This document shows, piece after piece, positions 14,745 through 22,654 of a DNA stretch of 22,935 bases. Under the pieces are notes generated by a model. The model did not search any database. It was not told the origin of the DNA and saw only the letters and a list, made by a program, of their open reading frames with translations. A program made the translations under genes and the position numbers. The DNA comes from JBOHWJ01 sp050736615 (GTDB taxonomy: Bacteria > Desulfobacterota > Binatia > Binatales > Binataceae). The stretch's first letter is position 1. Each line of letters opens with the position of its first letter. The DNA lies in NCBI GenBank assembly GCA_050736615.1, contig JBOHWL010000091.1, forward strand, positions 1 to 22,935, given 5' to 3'.

Positions 14745-16775
14745 ATGACCGCTAAGGGCGCCGCGTTGTGGGACGGCGGAATCGTCAGGAGCGCGCTGGC
14801 TGATTCGTTCCGCAAGTTTGATCCGCGTATCCAGGCGTGCAATCCAGTGATGTTCGTGGTCGAGGTCAGTGCGCTGGCGGTGACGCTGATACTGATCCGC
14901 GACGCGCTCGGTCACAGCGCGCCCTTGAGGTTCGAGCTGCAGATCGCGCTGTGGCTCTGGTTCACTGTGGGATTCGCGAATTTCGCCGAAGCAATGGCCG
15001 AGGGACGGGGAAAAGCGCAGGCGAATAATCTGCGCAAAACGCGCACCGAAACCCAGGCCCGCCAGATCAAGGAAAATCACGAAATCATGGTGCCGGCCAC
15101 CTCGCTGCGGCGCGACGACATCGTCATGGTCAAGGCCGGCGAAGTAATCCCCGGAGACGGCGAAGTGATTGAAGGCGTCGCGGCTGTCAATGAGGCGGCC
15201 ATCACCGGTGAATCGGCTCCAGTGATTCGGGAAAGCGGGGGTGACCGCAGCGCGGTCACCGGCGGCACCACCGTCATCTCCGACTGGATCAAAGTCAGGA
15301 TAACCGCCAATCCGGGCGAAACCTTTCTTGATCGTATGATCGAGCTGGTCGAGGGCGCCCAGCGCCAGCGCACACCCAACGAAATCGCGCTCAGTATTCT
15401 GCTCGCCGGGCTTACAATCATTTTCATGGTGGTGTGCATAAGTCTCTATCCCTTCGCCCGGTACGGCGGCACGTCATTATCACTGCCGGTGTTGGTCTCG
15501 CTGCTGGTGTGTTTGATCCCCACTACGATCGGCGGCCTGCTGTCGGCCATCGGCATCGCCGGGATGGACCGGCTGGTGCAACATAATGTGCTGGCAATGT
15601 CCGGCCGTGCCGTCGAGGCCGCCGGCGACGTGGACACCTTGTTGCTCGACAAGACCGGCACCATCACGTTGGGCGATCGCATGGCAAGTGAGTTCCTGCC
15701 AATGCCCGGCGTGACGGCTCAAGCACTGGCCGAGGCCGCGCAGCTAGCGTCATTGGCTGACGAGACACCCGAGGGACGCTCGATTGTGGTGCTGGCCAAG
15801 CGCCTCTATCAATTGCGCGGCCATGAATTGGACAGCGGCACCTATTTCATCCCGTTCTCCGCGCGGACCCGGATGAGCGGGGTCGATATCGGCGAACGTA
15901 AAATTCGCAAAGGCGCGGCCGATCAGGTGGCCAGGTTCGTACGCGACAACGGTGGGGATGCGCCCGCCGAACTGGCGGAAACGGTTGAGCGCATCGCGCG
16001 CGGAGGTGGCACGCCTTTGGTGGTTGCCGACGGCGGCGGTGTGCTGGGCGTGATCCATCTGAAAGATGTGATCAAGGAAGGCATCCGCGAACGCTTCGCG
16101 CGTCTGCGCGCAATGGGGCTCAGAAGCGTGATGATTACCGGCGATAACCCACTAACCGCCGCCGCGATCGCCCATGAGGCCGGAGTTGATGATTTCCGCG
16201 CCGAGGCGACTCCGGAAACCAAGCTGCGCTTGATCCGTGAGGAACAAGCACAAGGCAAATTGGTGGCGATGATCGGGGATGGCACCAACGATGCCCCCGC
16301 CCTGGCGCAGGCCGACGTGGGGATTGCCATGAACGCGGGCACCCAAGCGGCGCGCGAAGCTGGCAATATGGTCGATCTCGATTCGAATCCCACCAAGATC
16401 ATGGAAGTAGTCGAGATCGGCAAACAATTGCTGATTACGCGCGGGGCCCTGACGACTTTTTCCATTGCCAACGACGTCGCCAAGTATTTTGCCATCGTCC
16501 CGGCCATGTTTGTGATCGGCTATCCGCAACTGCAGGCGTTGAACATTATGCATCTGGCGACCCCACGCAGCGCGATTTTATCCGCGGTCGTGTTCAACGC
16601 CTTGATTATCATCGCGCTGATTCCGCTGGCCTTGCGCGGTGTGAAATACCGTCCGCTGGGAGCGGCCGCCATTCTTTCGCGCAATCTGCTGCTTTACGGC
16701 CTCGGCGGGATCATCATTCCCTTCGCCGGCATCAAGGCGATCGATCTCGCATTGGCCGCGTTGCATTTGGCCTGA
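14745..16775 (+). CDS. kdpB: Potassium-transporting P-type ATPase subunit KdpB
   Basis: The P-type ATPase that energises K+ uptake. The 676 residues are of standard length. Motifs in order: actuator AAITGESAPV (T154-S157), membrane LIPTTIGGL (P259), phosphorylation site LDKTGTITLG with D302 as the aspartyl-phosphate, KGA in the nucleotide domain, MITGDNPLTAAAIAHEAGVD, hinge MIGDGTNDAPALAQADVGIA, and the charged transmembrane SIANDVAKYFAI whose Asp and Lys correspond to the pair needed in E. coli KdpB. S157 of TGES is kept; the equivalent serine (S162) in E. coli is phosphorylated to switch off the pump at high K+. A strong GGAGG lies before the start. 18 bases follow kdpA. Confidence 0.97.
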   Translation: MTAKGAALWDGGIVRSALADSFRKFDPRIQACNPVMFVVEVSALAVTLILIRDALGHSAPLRFELQIALWLWFTVGFANFAEAMAEGRGKAQANNLRKTRTETQARQIKENHEIMVPATSLRRDDIVMVKAGEVIPGDGEVIEGVAAVNEAAITGESAPVIRESGGDRSAVTGGTTVISDWIKVRITANPGETFLDRMIELVEGAQRQRTPNEIALSILLAGLTIIFMVVCISLYPFARYGGTSLSLPVLVSLLVCLIPTTIGGLLSAIGIAGMDRLVQHNVLAMSGRAVEAAGDVDTLLLDKTGTITLGDRMASEFLPMPGVTAQALAEAAQLASLADETPEGRSIVVLAKRLYQLRGHELDSGTYFIPFSARTRMSGVDIGERKIRKGAADQVARFVRDNGGDAPAELAETVERIARGGGTPLVVADGGGVLGVIHLKDVIKEGIRERFARLRAMGLRSVMITGDNPLTAAAIAHEAGVDDFRAEATPETKLRLIREEQAQGKLVAMIGDGTNDAPALAQADVGIAMNAGTQAAREAGNMVDLDSNPTKIMEVVEIGKQLLITRGALTTFSIANDVAKYFAIVPAMFVIGYPQLQALNIMHLATPRSAILSAVVFNALIIIALIPLALRGVKYRPLGAAAILSRNLLLYGLGGIIIPFAGIKAIDLALAALHLA

Positions 16776-16792
16776 ATTCGGGAGGCAAGCTC

Positions 16793-17401
16793 ATGCGCCT
16801 GTGGACCGCGTGCAAAATGACGCTCATGATGACCTTGCTCACCGGCATCATATATCCATTCGTGATGACCGGCTTGGCTCAAGCGCTCTTTCCTTATCAG
16901 GCGCGTGGCAGCCTGATTACGCAAGACGGCCATATAGTGGGTTCGCGCTTGATCGGGCAAAATTTCACGTCTCCCGCTTATTTTCACGGACGGCCATCGG
17001 CCGCCGGCGACAAGGGCTATGATGCCGATAGCTCCGGCGGTTCGAATCTCGGCCCGACCAACAAGGCCCTGATCTCCGAGGTACGCCAGCGCCTGGAGCG
17101 GGTGTTGGAAAAGAATCCCGGCGTCGGCGCCAGACAAGTGCCAATCGATCTGGTAACTGCCTCGGCCAGCGGACTCGATCCGGAAATCAGCCCGGCCGCC
17201 GCCGCTATCCAGATAGCGCGGATCGCGAAAATTCGCGGCCTGCCGGAAAGTGCCGTGCGCAAGCTGGTGCTCACTCACACGCGGCCCCGCTGGGCGGGAA
17301 TCATGGGCGAGCCGGGCGTCAATGTGCTTGAACTGAATCTCGCGTTGGATCGCGCGTGCGCCGTCCATGCCAAGCGCCAGCGGGCCGTGGCAGGGCGCTG
17401 A
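16793..17401 (+). CDS. kdpC: Potassium-transporting ATPase subunit KdpC
   Basis: The third subunit, anchored by one N-terminal span (LMMTLLTGIIYPFVMTGLAQ) with a periplasmic domain proposed to help K+ binding or ATP affinity. The 202 residues show all family signatures: SRLIGQNFTSPAYFHGRPSA, YDADSSGGSNLGPTNKAL, the VPIDLVTASASGLDPEISP block and the helix AAIQIARIAKIRGLPE. A good GGGAGG Shine-Dalgarno precedes the ATG. The C-terminus is slightly extended with a basic tail (HAKRQRAVAGR). 73 bases separate it from the sensor gene. Confidence 0.95.
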   Translation: MRLWTACKMTLMMTLLTGIIYPFVMTGLAQALFPYQARGSLITQDGHIVGSRLIGQNFTSPAYFHGRPSAAGDKGYDADSSGGSNLGPTNKALISEVRQRLERVLEKNPGVGARQVPIDLVTASASGLDPEISPAAAAIQIARIAKIRGLPESAVRKLVLTHTRPRWAGIMGEPGVNVLELNLALDRACAVHAKRQRAVAGR

Positions 17402-17474
17402 GAATCCGCGCGCTATTTCGGACGAAATCTCGCGATGCAAACTGGCATGAGCGAGGCGCCGCCGGACGACCGCG

Positions 17475-18620
17475 ATGAACCATGACGATGGGCCGGAGGA
17501 CGCCTTTCCTGAGCCGGCATCTTCCCAAGGCCGTCTCAAAGTTTATCTCGGCGGCGCGGCCGGCGTGGGCAAGACCTATCGTATGCTCGAGGAGGCGCAT
17601 CGTTTGCGCGAACACGGGCGCGACGTGGTGCTCGGGATCATCGAAACTCATCAGCGGGCCGAAACAGCGGCGCTGCTGAGCGGGCTCGAAGCCGTCGCGC
17701 GGCGGCAGTTTCCCTACCGTGGCGTCGTGCTCGAAGAGATGGATGTGGATGCCATAGCGGCGCGCAAACCGGAGATCGCGGTAGTCGATGAATTGCCTCA
17801 TACCAACGCAGCCGGCGCGCCGCACAACAAACGCTATCAGGACGTGGAACAACTGCTTGCCGCTGGCATCGACGTAATCACTGCCTTCAATATCCAGCAT
17901 TTGGAAAGCCTCAATCAGTTGGTGCGGCGGATTACCGGCGTAGACATCCGGGAGACTGTCCCCGATAATTTCCTGACCCGCGCCGATCAGGTGGTCACGG
18001 TCGATATCCCTATCGAGGAACTGCGGCAACGGCTGCGCGAAGGCAAAATCTACCCGCCGGAACAGGTTGAAGCGGCGCTCAAGAACTTCTTCAAGCCCAG
18101 CAATCTCGCCGCTTTGCGCGAATTGGCGCTGCGCGAGGTCGCCCGCGATCAAAGCCGCCAGCGTGAAACGCTCCTTTTGCTGAAACGCGAAGGTGGACGT
18201 CAGACCCCCGTGGGCGAGCGCCTGATGGTTTGCCTGTCGTCAAATCCAGCGGGCGGCGGCGAGCTTTTGCGCAAGGCCGCGCGCACGGCCGCGTATCTTA
18301 ACGCCGACTGGTATGCCGTGCACGTTGAAACGCCCGCGGAATCGGTCCAAAAGATCAGCACCGCCAATTTCCGCGCCCTGCTGGACAATATCAACCTGGC
18401 GGCGGATTTGGGCGCCGATGTGGTATGGCTGAAAGCGCCGGATGTTATCGCGGCATTGGTCGAATTCGCGCGCGAAAAGAAGATCAGCCGGATCGTCGTC
18501 GGCCGCACCGAACCGAGCTTGTGGAATCGCCTGCGCAACCGCTCTCTGACGCGCCGCATGCTGAACGAGGCGCGCGATTTCGATATCGAGATCGTGGCGC
18601 GGGAAACCACGAAGGCATGA
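17475..18620 (+). CDS. kdpD: Stand-alone KdpD N-terminal sensor module (KdpD domain + USP)
   Basis: This is only the cytoplasmic input half of KdpD: 381 residues against about 890 for the full E. coli kinase. Residues about 20-230 are the KdpD domain with Walker A GGAAGVGKT (26-34), GIIETHQRAET, Walker B-like VVDELPHTN (D105; the usual form is DELAHTN) and ITAFNIQHLESLN. Residues about 248-378 are a USP domain (ERLMVCLSSNPAGG, RIVVGRTEPS). The four-helix membrane region, GAF and kinase parts are absent: the stop lies directly after the USP domain and no remnant follows. So it is a designed split, not a frameshift. It overlaps the kinase start by 4 bases. It presumably acts in trans on the kinase or another partner. 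In other bacteria the KdpD USP binds c-di-AMP or senses ions; I cannot confirm ligand residues here. Confidence 0.88.
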   Translation: MNHDDGPEDAFPEPASSQGRLKVYLGGAAGVGKTYRMLEEAHRLREHGRDVVLGIIETHQRAETAALLSGLEAVARRQFPYRGVVLEEMDVDAIAARKPEIAVVDELPHTNAAGAPHNKRYQDVEQLLAAGIDVITAFNIQHLESLNQLVRRITGVDIRETVPDNFLTRADQVVTVDIPIEELRQRLREGKIYPPEQVEAALKNFFKPSNLAALRELALREVARDQSRQRETLLLLKREGGRQTPVGERLMVCLSSNPAGGGELLRKAARTAAYLNADWYAVHVETPAESVQKISTANFRALLDNINLAADLGADVVWLKAPDVIAALVEFAREKKISRIVVGRTEPSLWNRLRNRSLTRRMLNEARDFDIEIVARETTKA

Positions 18621-20407
18621 ACCGGCCATCGTTCCGCAAGCGCATTCGCAACGGCGCCCTGGGCATGTTGGTGGTGGCCTTGCTGGTCGGGGCGCTGGCG
18701 TTACCCGAGATTCATCGCCTCGGCGACGCCATCCGCCAAACGCTCTACCGCAATTACATTAGCATTGAAGCCGCCCAGCATATGCACACGGCACTATGGG
18801 AGCTTCAGCTCGCTATCCACGAGGGCGATGGCGCCGCCGTTCTCCCCGCGTCCCGGCGCGAGTTCAAACATTGGATCGACATCGAAGAGCATGACATCAC
18901 CGAGACCGGAGAAGCCAAATTGGCCAGGGATATCGACCAGCGCGGGCGCCAATTGTTCGACGGAGTGGCGGCCGCGCAACCGCCGCCCGCGGCGGAATTC
19001 GCCCGACTGCACCGGCGGCTCGACCGGTTAATCGCGATGAACCGTGACGCGATGTTCCGCGCCAACAGCCGCGCGAACCGTATGAGTGACCGGCTGACCT
19101 ATGAGTTTGCCGCCGCACTGGTGTTGCTACTGCTCTTTGGCGCGATGCTCTCGTGGACTCTCGCCTGGACCATCTCGAAGCCGCTCGATGAGTTGGCCGA
19201 TCGCCTGCGGAGCTTCAGTTTGCGCGGCCCGTCGTTGCGTTTAGGCGAACAGCCGCTGGCGGAACTGCAAACCGTCGCCGCCGAGTTCAACAAAATGGCG
19301 GAGCGGCTTGAGCAGTTCGAGCGTTTGAACATCGATCGGTTGATTTACGAAAAGAGCAAGACCGAAGCGATCATCGAGAGCCTCGAAGACGGCATCGTGC
19401 TGATCGACCCCAAGGGTTGCGTCATTCATATCAACGAGATCGCGGCGATTATTCTCGGCCTCGCGCGGGAAGATGCACTCGGCAGCCCGTTTGCCGATCT
19501 CGACAGCAATTCGCCCCATTATCTCAGGGTGCGAGCCGCGCTCCATGGTGTCACCAGCCGGCCAGCGGAGGCCGCGCCGCTGGAGGTTGACCTTTACGTC
19601 CGCGGACGCGCGCACACTTATGTGTTGAAGCCAATCAAGCTCGGCCAGAGCTGCGAACAGCCGCTCGGGACGATTCTGATTCTGCAGGACGTGACCTTTT
19701 TGCGTGACAAGGACCGCGCACGTACCAATCTGGTGGCGACGCTTTCCCATGAGTTGAAGACCCCGATAACCTCGCTGGGACTATCCGCGGAGCTTCTACG
19801 GCGCGGCGAGCTCGATGATGAGCAGCGCGAAATGCTCGACGCGATTCTGGAAGACGTGACGCGCATGCGCCAACTGGCTAACAATCTCCTGGAACTGGCG
19901 CGTGCACAGGCCGCGGCGATCACCGTCCAGGCGGTGCCGCTAGACTTGCTCGAACTGGTCCGTTCGGTCGTCAAGACCTTCACGCTTCAGGCCGAGCAAA
20001 AACGCGTGAGCCTGAACACGGTCTTCGAATCCGAGTTGAGAATGCGCGGCGATCCGCTCAAGCTCTCGTGGGTGGTTTCCAACCTGGTGGCGAATGCGTT
20101 GCGCTACACGCCGGCTGGCGGAACTATCGCAATCGCTCTTTGCGGCGCGGACAGCGTCATTCGGCTGACCGTGCGTGACAGCGGGCCGGGTATTGCTCCT
20201 CAGCTTCGTGAACATCTGTTCGAACGATATGCCCAGTGGAACGTCAATGGCGCGGAAGCTGGTTCCGCGGGATTGGGACTCGCCATCGCCAAAGAAATCG
20301 TCGAAGCGCATGGAGGCCGGATTTTCGTTGACAGCGCGCCGGGCGAGGGCACCTGCTTCACCGTCGAATTGCCATTGACTCCGGAGGGCATATGGCAAAC
20401 CTCCTGA
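18617..20407 (+). CDS. Membrane sensor histidine kinase (TM-TM-HAMP-PAS-HisKA-HATPase)
   Basis: A 596-residue inner-membrane kinase. TM1 is about residues 14-32, a helical periplasmic sensor domain of about 130 residues follows, and TM2 is at about 165-183 (AAALVLLLLFGAMLSWTLAW). Then come a HAMP domain (to about 235), a PAS domain (about 250-360; SLEDGIVLIDPKGCVIHINE), HisKA with H378 in ATLSHELKTPITSLG, and HATPase_c with NLVANALRYTPAGG, RDSGPGIAP and GSAGLGLAIAKEIVEAHGG. A longer in-frame reading starts at 18425 but only shadows the USP domain; the ATG at 18617 overlaps the sensor stop. Size and architecture resemble KinB of Pseudomonas, the partner of the NtrC-type regulator AlgB. It replaces the kinase half of KdpD. 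Its ligand is unknown. Confidence 0.9.
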   Translation: MNRPSFRKRIRNGALGMLVVALLVGALALPEIHRLGDAIRQTLYRNYISIEAAQHMHTALWELQLAIHEGDGAAVLPASRREFKHWIDIEEHDITETGEAKLARDIDQRGRQLFDGVAAAQPPPAAEFARLHRRLDRLIAMNRDAMFRANSRANRMSDRLTYEFAAALVLLLLFGAMLSWTLAWTISKPLDELADRLRSFSLRGPSLRLGEQPLAELQTVAAEFNKMAERLEQFERLNIDRLIYEKSKTEAIIESLEDGIVLIDPKGCVIHINEIAAIILGLAREDALGSPFADLDSNSPHYLRVRAALHGVTSRPAEAAPLEVDLYVRGRAHTYVLKPIKLGQSCEQPLGTILILQDVTFLRDKDRARTNLVATLSHELKTPITSLGLSAELLRRGELDDEQREMLDAILEDVTRMRQLANNLLELARAQAAAITVQAVPLDLLELVRSVVKTFTLQAEQKRVSLNTVFESELRMRGDPLKLSWVVSNLVANALRYTPAGGTIAIALCGADSVIRLTVRDSGPGIAPQLREHLFERYAQWNVNGAEAGSAGLGLAIAKEIVEAHGGRIFVDSAPGEGTCFTVELPLTPEGIWQTS

Positions 20408-21726
20408 TCGTCGACGACGAAAAAAATATCCGTGCGCGGCTGTTCACGTTTTTTAAACATCGTGGACACCAGGCGCGGGAGGCGGAAAATGGAGAACAGG
20501 CGCTGAAGCTGCTCGCGGACGGAGCGTTCGTTGACCTGGTGCTAACCGATTACAGAATGGCCGAGTTGAACGGACTGGAGTTGCTCCGGCGGGTCAAAAG
20601 CCAATCGCCTGAAACCGCCGTGATTCTCATGACCGCCTATGCGACGGTCGAGGACGCGGTCGCCGCCATGAAGTCCGGCGCGTTCGACTACCTGCCCAAG
20701 CCATTTTCTCTCGAACAGATAGAACACGTGGTTGAACGCGCGCTGGAATTCCAACAATTGCGCGCCGAGAATCAGGCACTACGAGACACTTTGGAGGAAC
20801 GCCCGCTGCTGGAGTCCGGCAGCCCCGCGATGCGCCGGCTGGTCGAGACGGCGCGACAGGCCTCCGCCAGCGAGGCGACCATCCTGCTGACCGGCGAAAG
20901 CGGCACCGGCAAAAACGTGCTGGCCCGTCAGATCCATCGCTGGAGCGCGCGCGCCGCGCAACCCTTTGTGGTGGTAAATTGCGCCACGCTTTCCGAACAG
21001 CTTCTGGAAAGCGAGCTGTTCGGCCATATGCGCGGGTCCTTCACGGGCGCGATCAAGGACAAGCCCGGACGCCTCGAAGCGGCCGATGGCGGCAGCGTTT
21101 TTCTCGATGAGATCGGTGATTTGAGCCCGGCACTGCAAACCAAGTTTCTGCGTTTTGTTCAGGAGCTGAGTTTTGAGCGAGTTGGCGCCAGCGCGACCAT
21201 CCGGGTAAATACCCGGATTATCGCCGCATCGAATCGCGATCTGGCGGTCGAGGTGGCGGAGCACCGGTTTCGCGACGATCTGTTCTATCGCCTCAATGTG
21301 ATTACCCTGCGCGTGCCGTCGCTGCGCGAGCGCTCTGAAGATATTCTGCCACTGGCGGAGCGCATGCTGCGCGCGGCGGCAATACGTAATCGCCGCCCCC
21401 ATCTGCGCTTGTCGACGGAGGCGGCAACCGCGCTGACGAGTTACTCATGGCCGGGAAACGTGCGCGAACTCCGCAACGCCATCGAGCGCGCGGCGGTGCT
21501 CGCCACCAGTGACATGCTTACACCGGAACATCTCCCCGACAGCCTCTTTCGGCCATCGTCTGACAAGCCATTTCCGCTCGCATCCGCGAGCAGCCTTGAA
21601 GACCTCGAGCGCGAGCATATCGTGCGGGTCCTGGCCGAATCGCCGACGCTCGAAGATGCCGCTCAGACCCTCGGCATCAACGCCTCCACGCTGTGGCGCA
21701 AACGCAGACGCTACAAGCTCGACTGA
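20392..21726 (+). CDS. NtrC-family response regulator (receiver, AAA+, Fis HTH)
   Basis: A 444-residue enhancer-binding regulator, overlapping the kinase gene by 16 bases. The receiver (1-120) has the acidic pair D8-D9, phospho-acceptor D53 in LVLTDYRMAEL, T81 and K103. The AAA+ domain has Walker A GESGTGKN (168-175), the sigma-54 contact loop in the form GSFTGA (215-220) instead of GAFTGA, Walker B SVFLDE (235-240) and the arginine-finger region FRDDLFYRLNVITLRVPSLR. The HTH (418-444) ends LGINASTLWRKRRRYKLD. The architecture is AlgB-like. It occupies the place of KdpE, which is an OmpR-type regulator in E. coli, and very probably activates kdp. Sigma-54 dependence is likely but not certain given the altered loop. 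Confidence 0.92.
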   Translation: MANLLIVDDEKNIRARLFTFFKHRGHQAREAENGEQALKLLADGAFVDLVLTDYRMAELNGLELLRRVKSQSPETAVILMTAYATVEDAVAAMKSGAFDYLPKPFSLEQIEHVVERALEFQQLRAENQALRDTLEERPLLESGSPAMRRLVETARQASASEATILLTGESGTGKNVLARQIHRWSARAAQPFVVVNCATLSEQLLESELFGHMRGSFTGAIKDKPGRLEAADGGSVFLDEIGDLSPALQTKFLRFVQELSFERVGASATIRVNTRIIAASNRDLAVEVAEHRFRDDLFYRLNVITLRVPSLRERSEDILPLAERMLRAAAIRNRRPHLRLSTEAATALTSYSWPGNVRELRNAIERAAVLATSDMLTPEHLPDSLFRPSSDKPFPLASASSLEDLEREHIVRVLAESPTLEDAAQTLGINASTLWRKRRRYKLD

Positions 21727-21728
21727 CA

Positions 21729-22631
21729 TCAGCGGCGACGCAGCCGCCCACGCCAGTATCCGAGGAAATTGGCGCATTCCAACTCATGACGCAGTGCGCC
21801 TTCGGCATCACCGCGTGCCGCCGCCATGACCATGCGGATGGTATTGCGCATCAACTTGTCGAAATGGTTGTGCGTCCGGCCGGCGCCATTAGCACTGCCG
21901 ACACCGAACGCGAACGCCTTGCGCCGAAAATAGGCGCGTGTCATCCGCTCCTTGCCAATTCGATGATGGACGCGGGCGCGCGGCGCGAACCCGATAAGCC
22001 CGCCCCGCGCCATAATCCGCTCGAACAGTTCGGTGTCTTCGCCCGACATCGGATTGCCGCCGACCACACCCAAGTCCTCGCGAAAGCGTCCGGAGCGCTC
22101 GAAAGTCGCGCGCCTGAACCCCGCGTTGACGCTGAAGTAATTATGAACGGTTTCGATTTTGGCTCGAGGCTGACGAGCCAACCGGCCCTCGTCATGCACC
22201 GCGAGACGAATATAAAGGCTTGGCCCCAGCCATTTCGGCGGCGGGCTTTCCCAAGACGGCAGCACCATCCCGCAGGCGGCGTCGAGCCGCCGCTGTGCGA
22301 TTTCTTCAATTAATGCCGCGGCCCAATCCGGCTCCGCCACGGCGTCATCATCGATGAACAGAATGTACTCGCCAGTGGCTTCTTGCAGCGCGCGATTGCG
22401 GGCGAAACTGGAGCCCAAACACAGCTCTTTGACATACCTAATCGGGAACGGCGCCGCGCGCGCGGCGTGTTCGACGACAGCCACGGTCTGGTCACTCGAA
22501 TTGTTATCGACGACCACGGCTTCAGTCTGCCATCCGAGCGGCAGTTGTTGCGCCGCGACACTCACCAGTGTGGCCGCCAGGGTGTGCGCGCGATTGTGCG
22601 TCGGGATGGCGATCGTCAGCCTGGTGCTCAC
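21729..22631 (-). CDS. Family 2 glycosyltransferase
   Basis: A 300-residue GT-A fold glycosyltransferase that uses a nucleotide sugar, probably for exopolysaccharide or surface glycan. Signatures: TIAIPTHNRAHTLAATLVSV at the N-terminus, VVDNNSSDQTVAVVE, FARNRALQEATGEYILFIDD with the metal-binding DDD at 94-96, and SGEDTELFERIMARGGLIGF (ED motif of the acceptor site). The C-terminal part (RMTRAYFRRKAFAFGVGSAN) is basic and has no clear membrane span. Start is GTG with no good Shine-Dalgarno; 23 bases upstream lies the stop of the next gene, so it is likely in an operon. It converges on the response regulator gene with 2 bases between stop codons. Confidence 0.88.
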   Translation of the reverse strand: MSTRLTIAIPTHNRAHTLAATLVSVAAQQLPLGWQTEAVVVDNNSSDQTVAVVEHAARAAPFPIRYVKELCLGSSFARNRALQEATGEYILFIDDDAVAEPDWAAALIEEIAQRRLDAACGMVLPSWESPPPKWLGPSLYIRLAVHDEGRLARQPRAKIETVHNYFSVNAGFRRATFERSGRFREDLGVVGGNPMSGEDTELFERIMARGGLIGFAPRARVHHRIGKERMTRAYFRRKAFAFGVGSANGAGRTHNHFDKLMRNTIRMVMAAARGDAEGALRHELECANFLGYWRGRLRRR

Positions 22632-22654
22632 GAGGGCGGTCGCTGGGGCGGTGG

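Noticed and set aside
15923..16507. 194-codon open frame antisense to kdpB
   Set aside because: Ser/Pro/Arg-rich shadow of the conserved kdpB nucleotide domain.
17443..17458. Second -24/-12-like element (TGGCATG-N4-AGGC) before kdpD
   Set aside because: Spacing fits, but the -12 half is poor and the start would fall about 6 bases before the kdpD ATG; probably chance.
17447..17485. 12-codon ORF overlapping the kdpD start
   Set aside because: No Shine-Dalgarno and no hydrophobic or attenuator-like feature; too short to support.
18425..18616. 64-residue N-terminal extension of the histidine kinase
   Set aside because: It is the out-of-frame reading of the USP domain of KdpD-N; the ATG at 18617 gives a normal kinase N-terminus with TM1.
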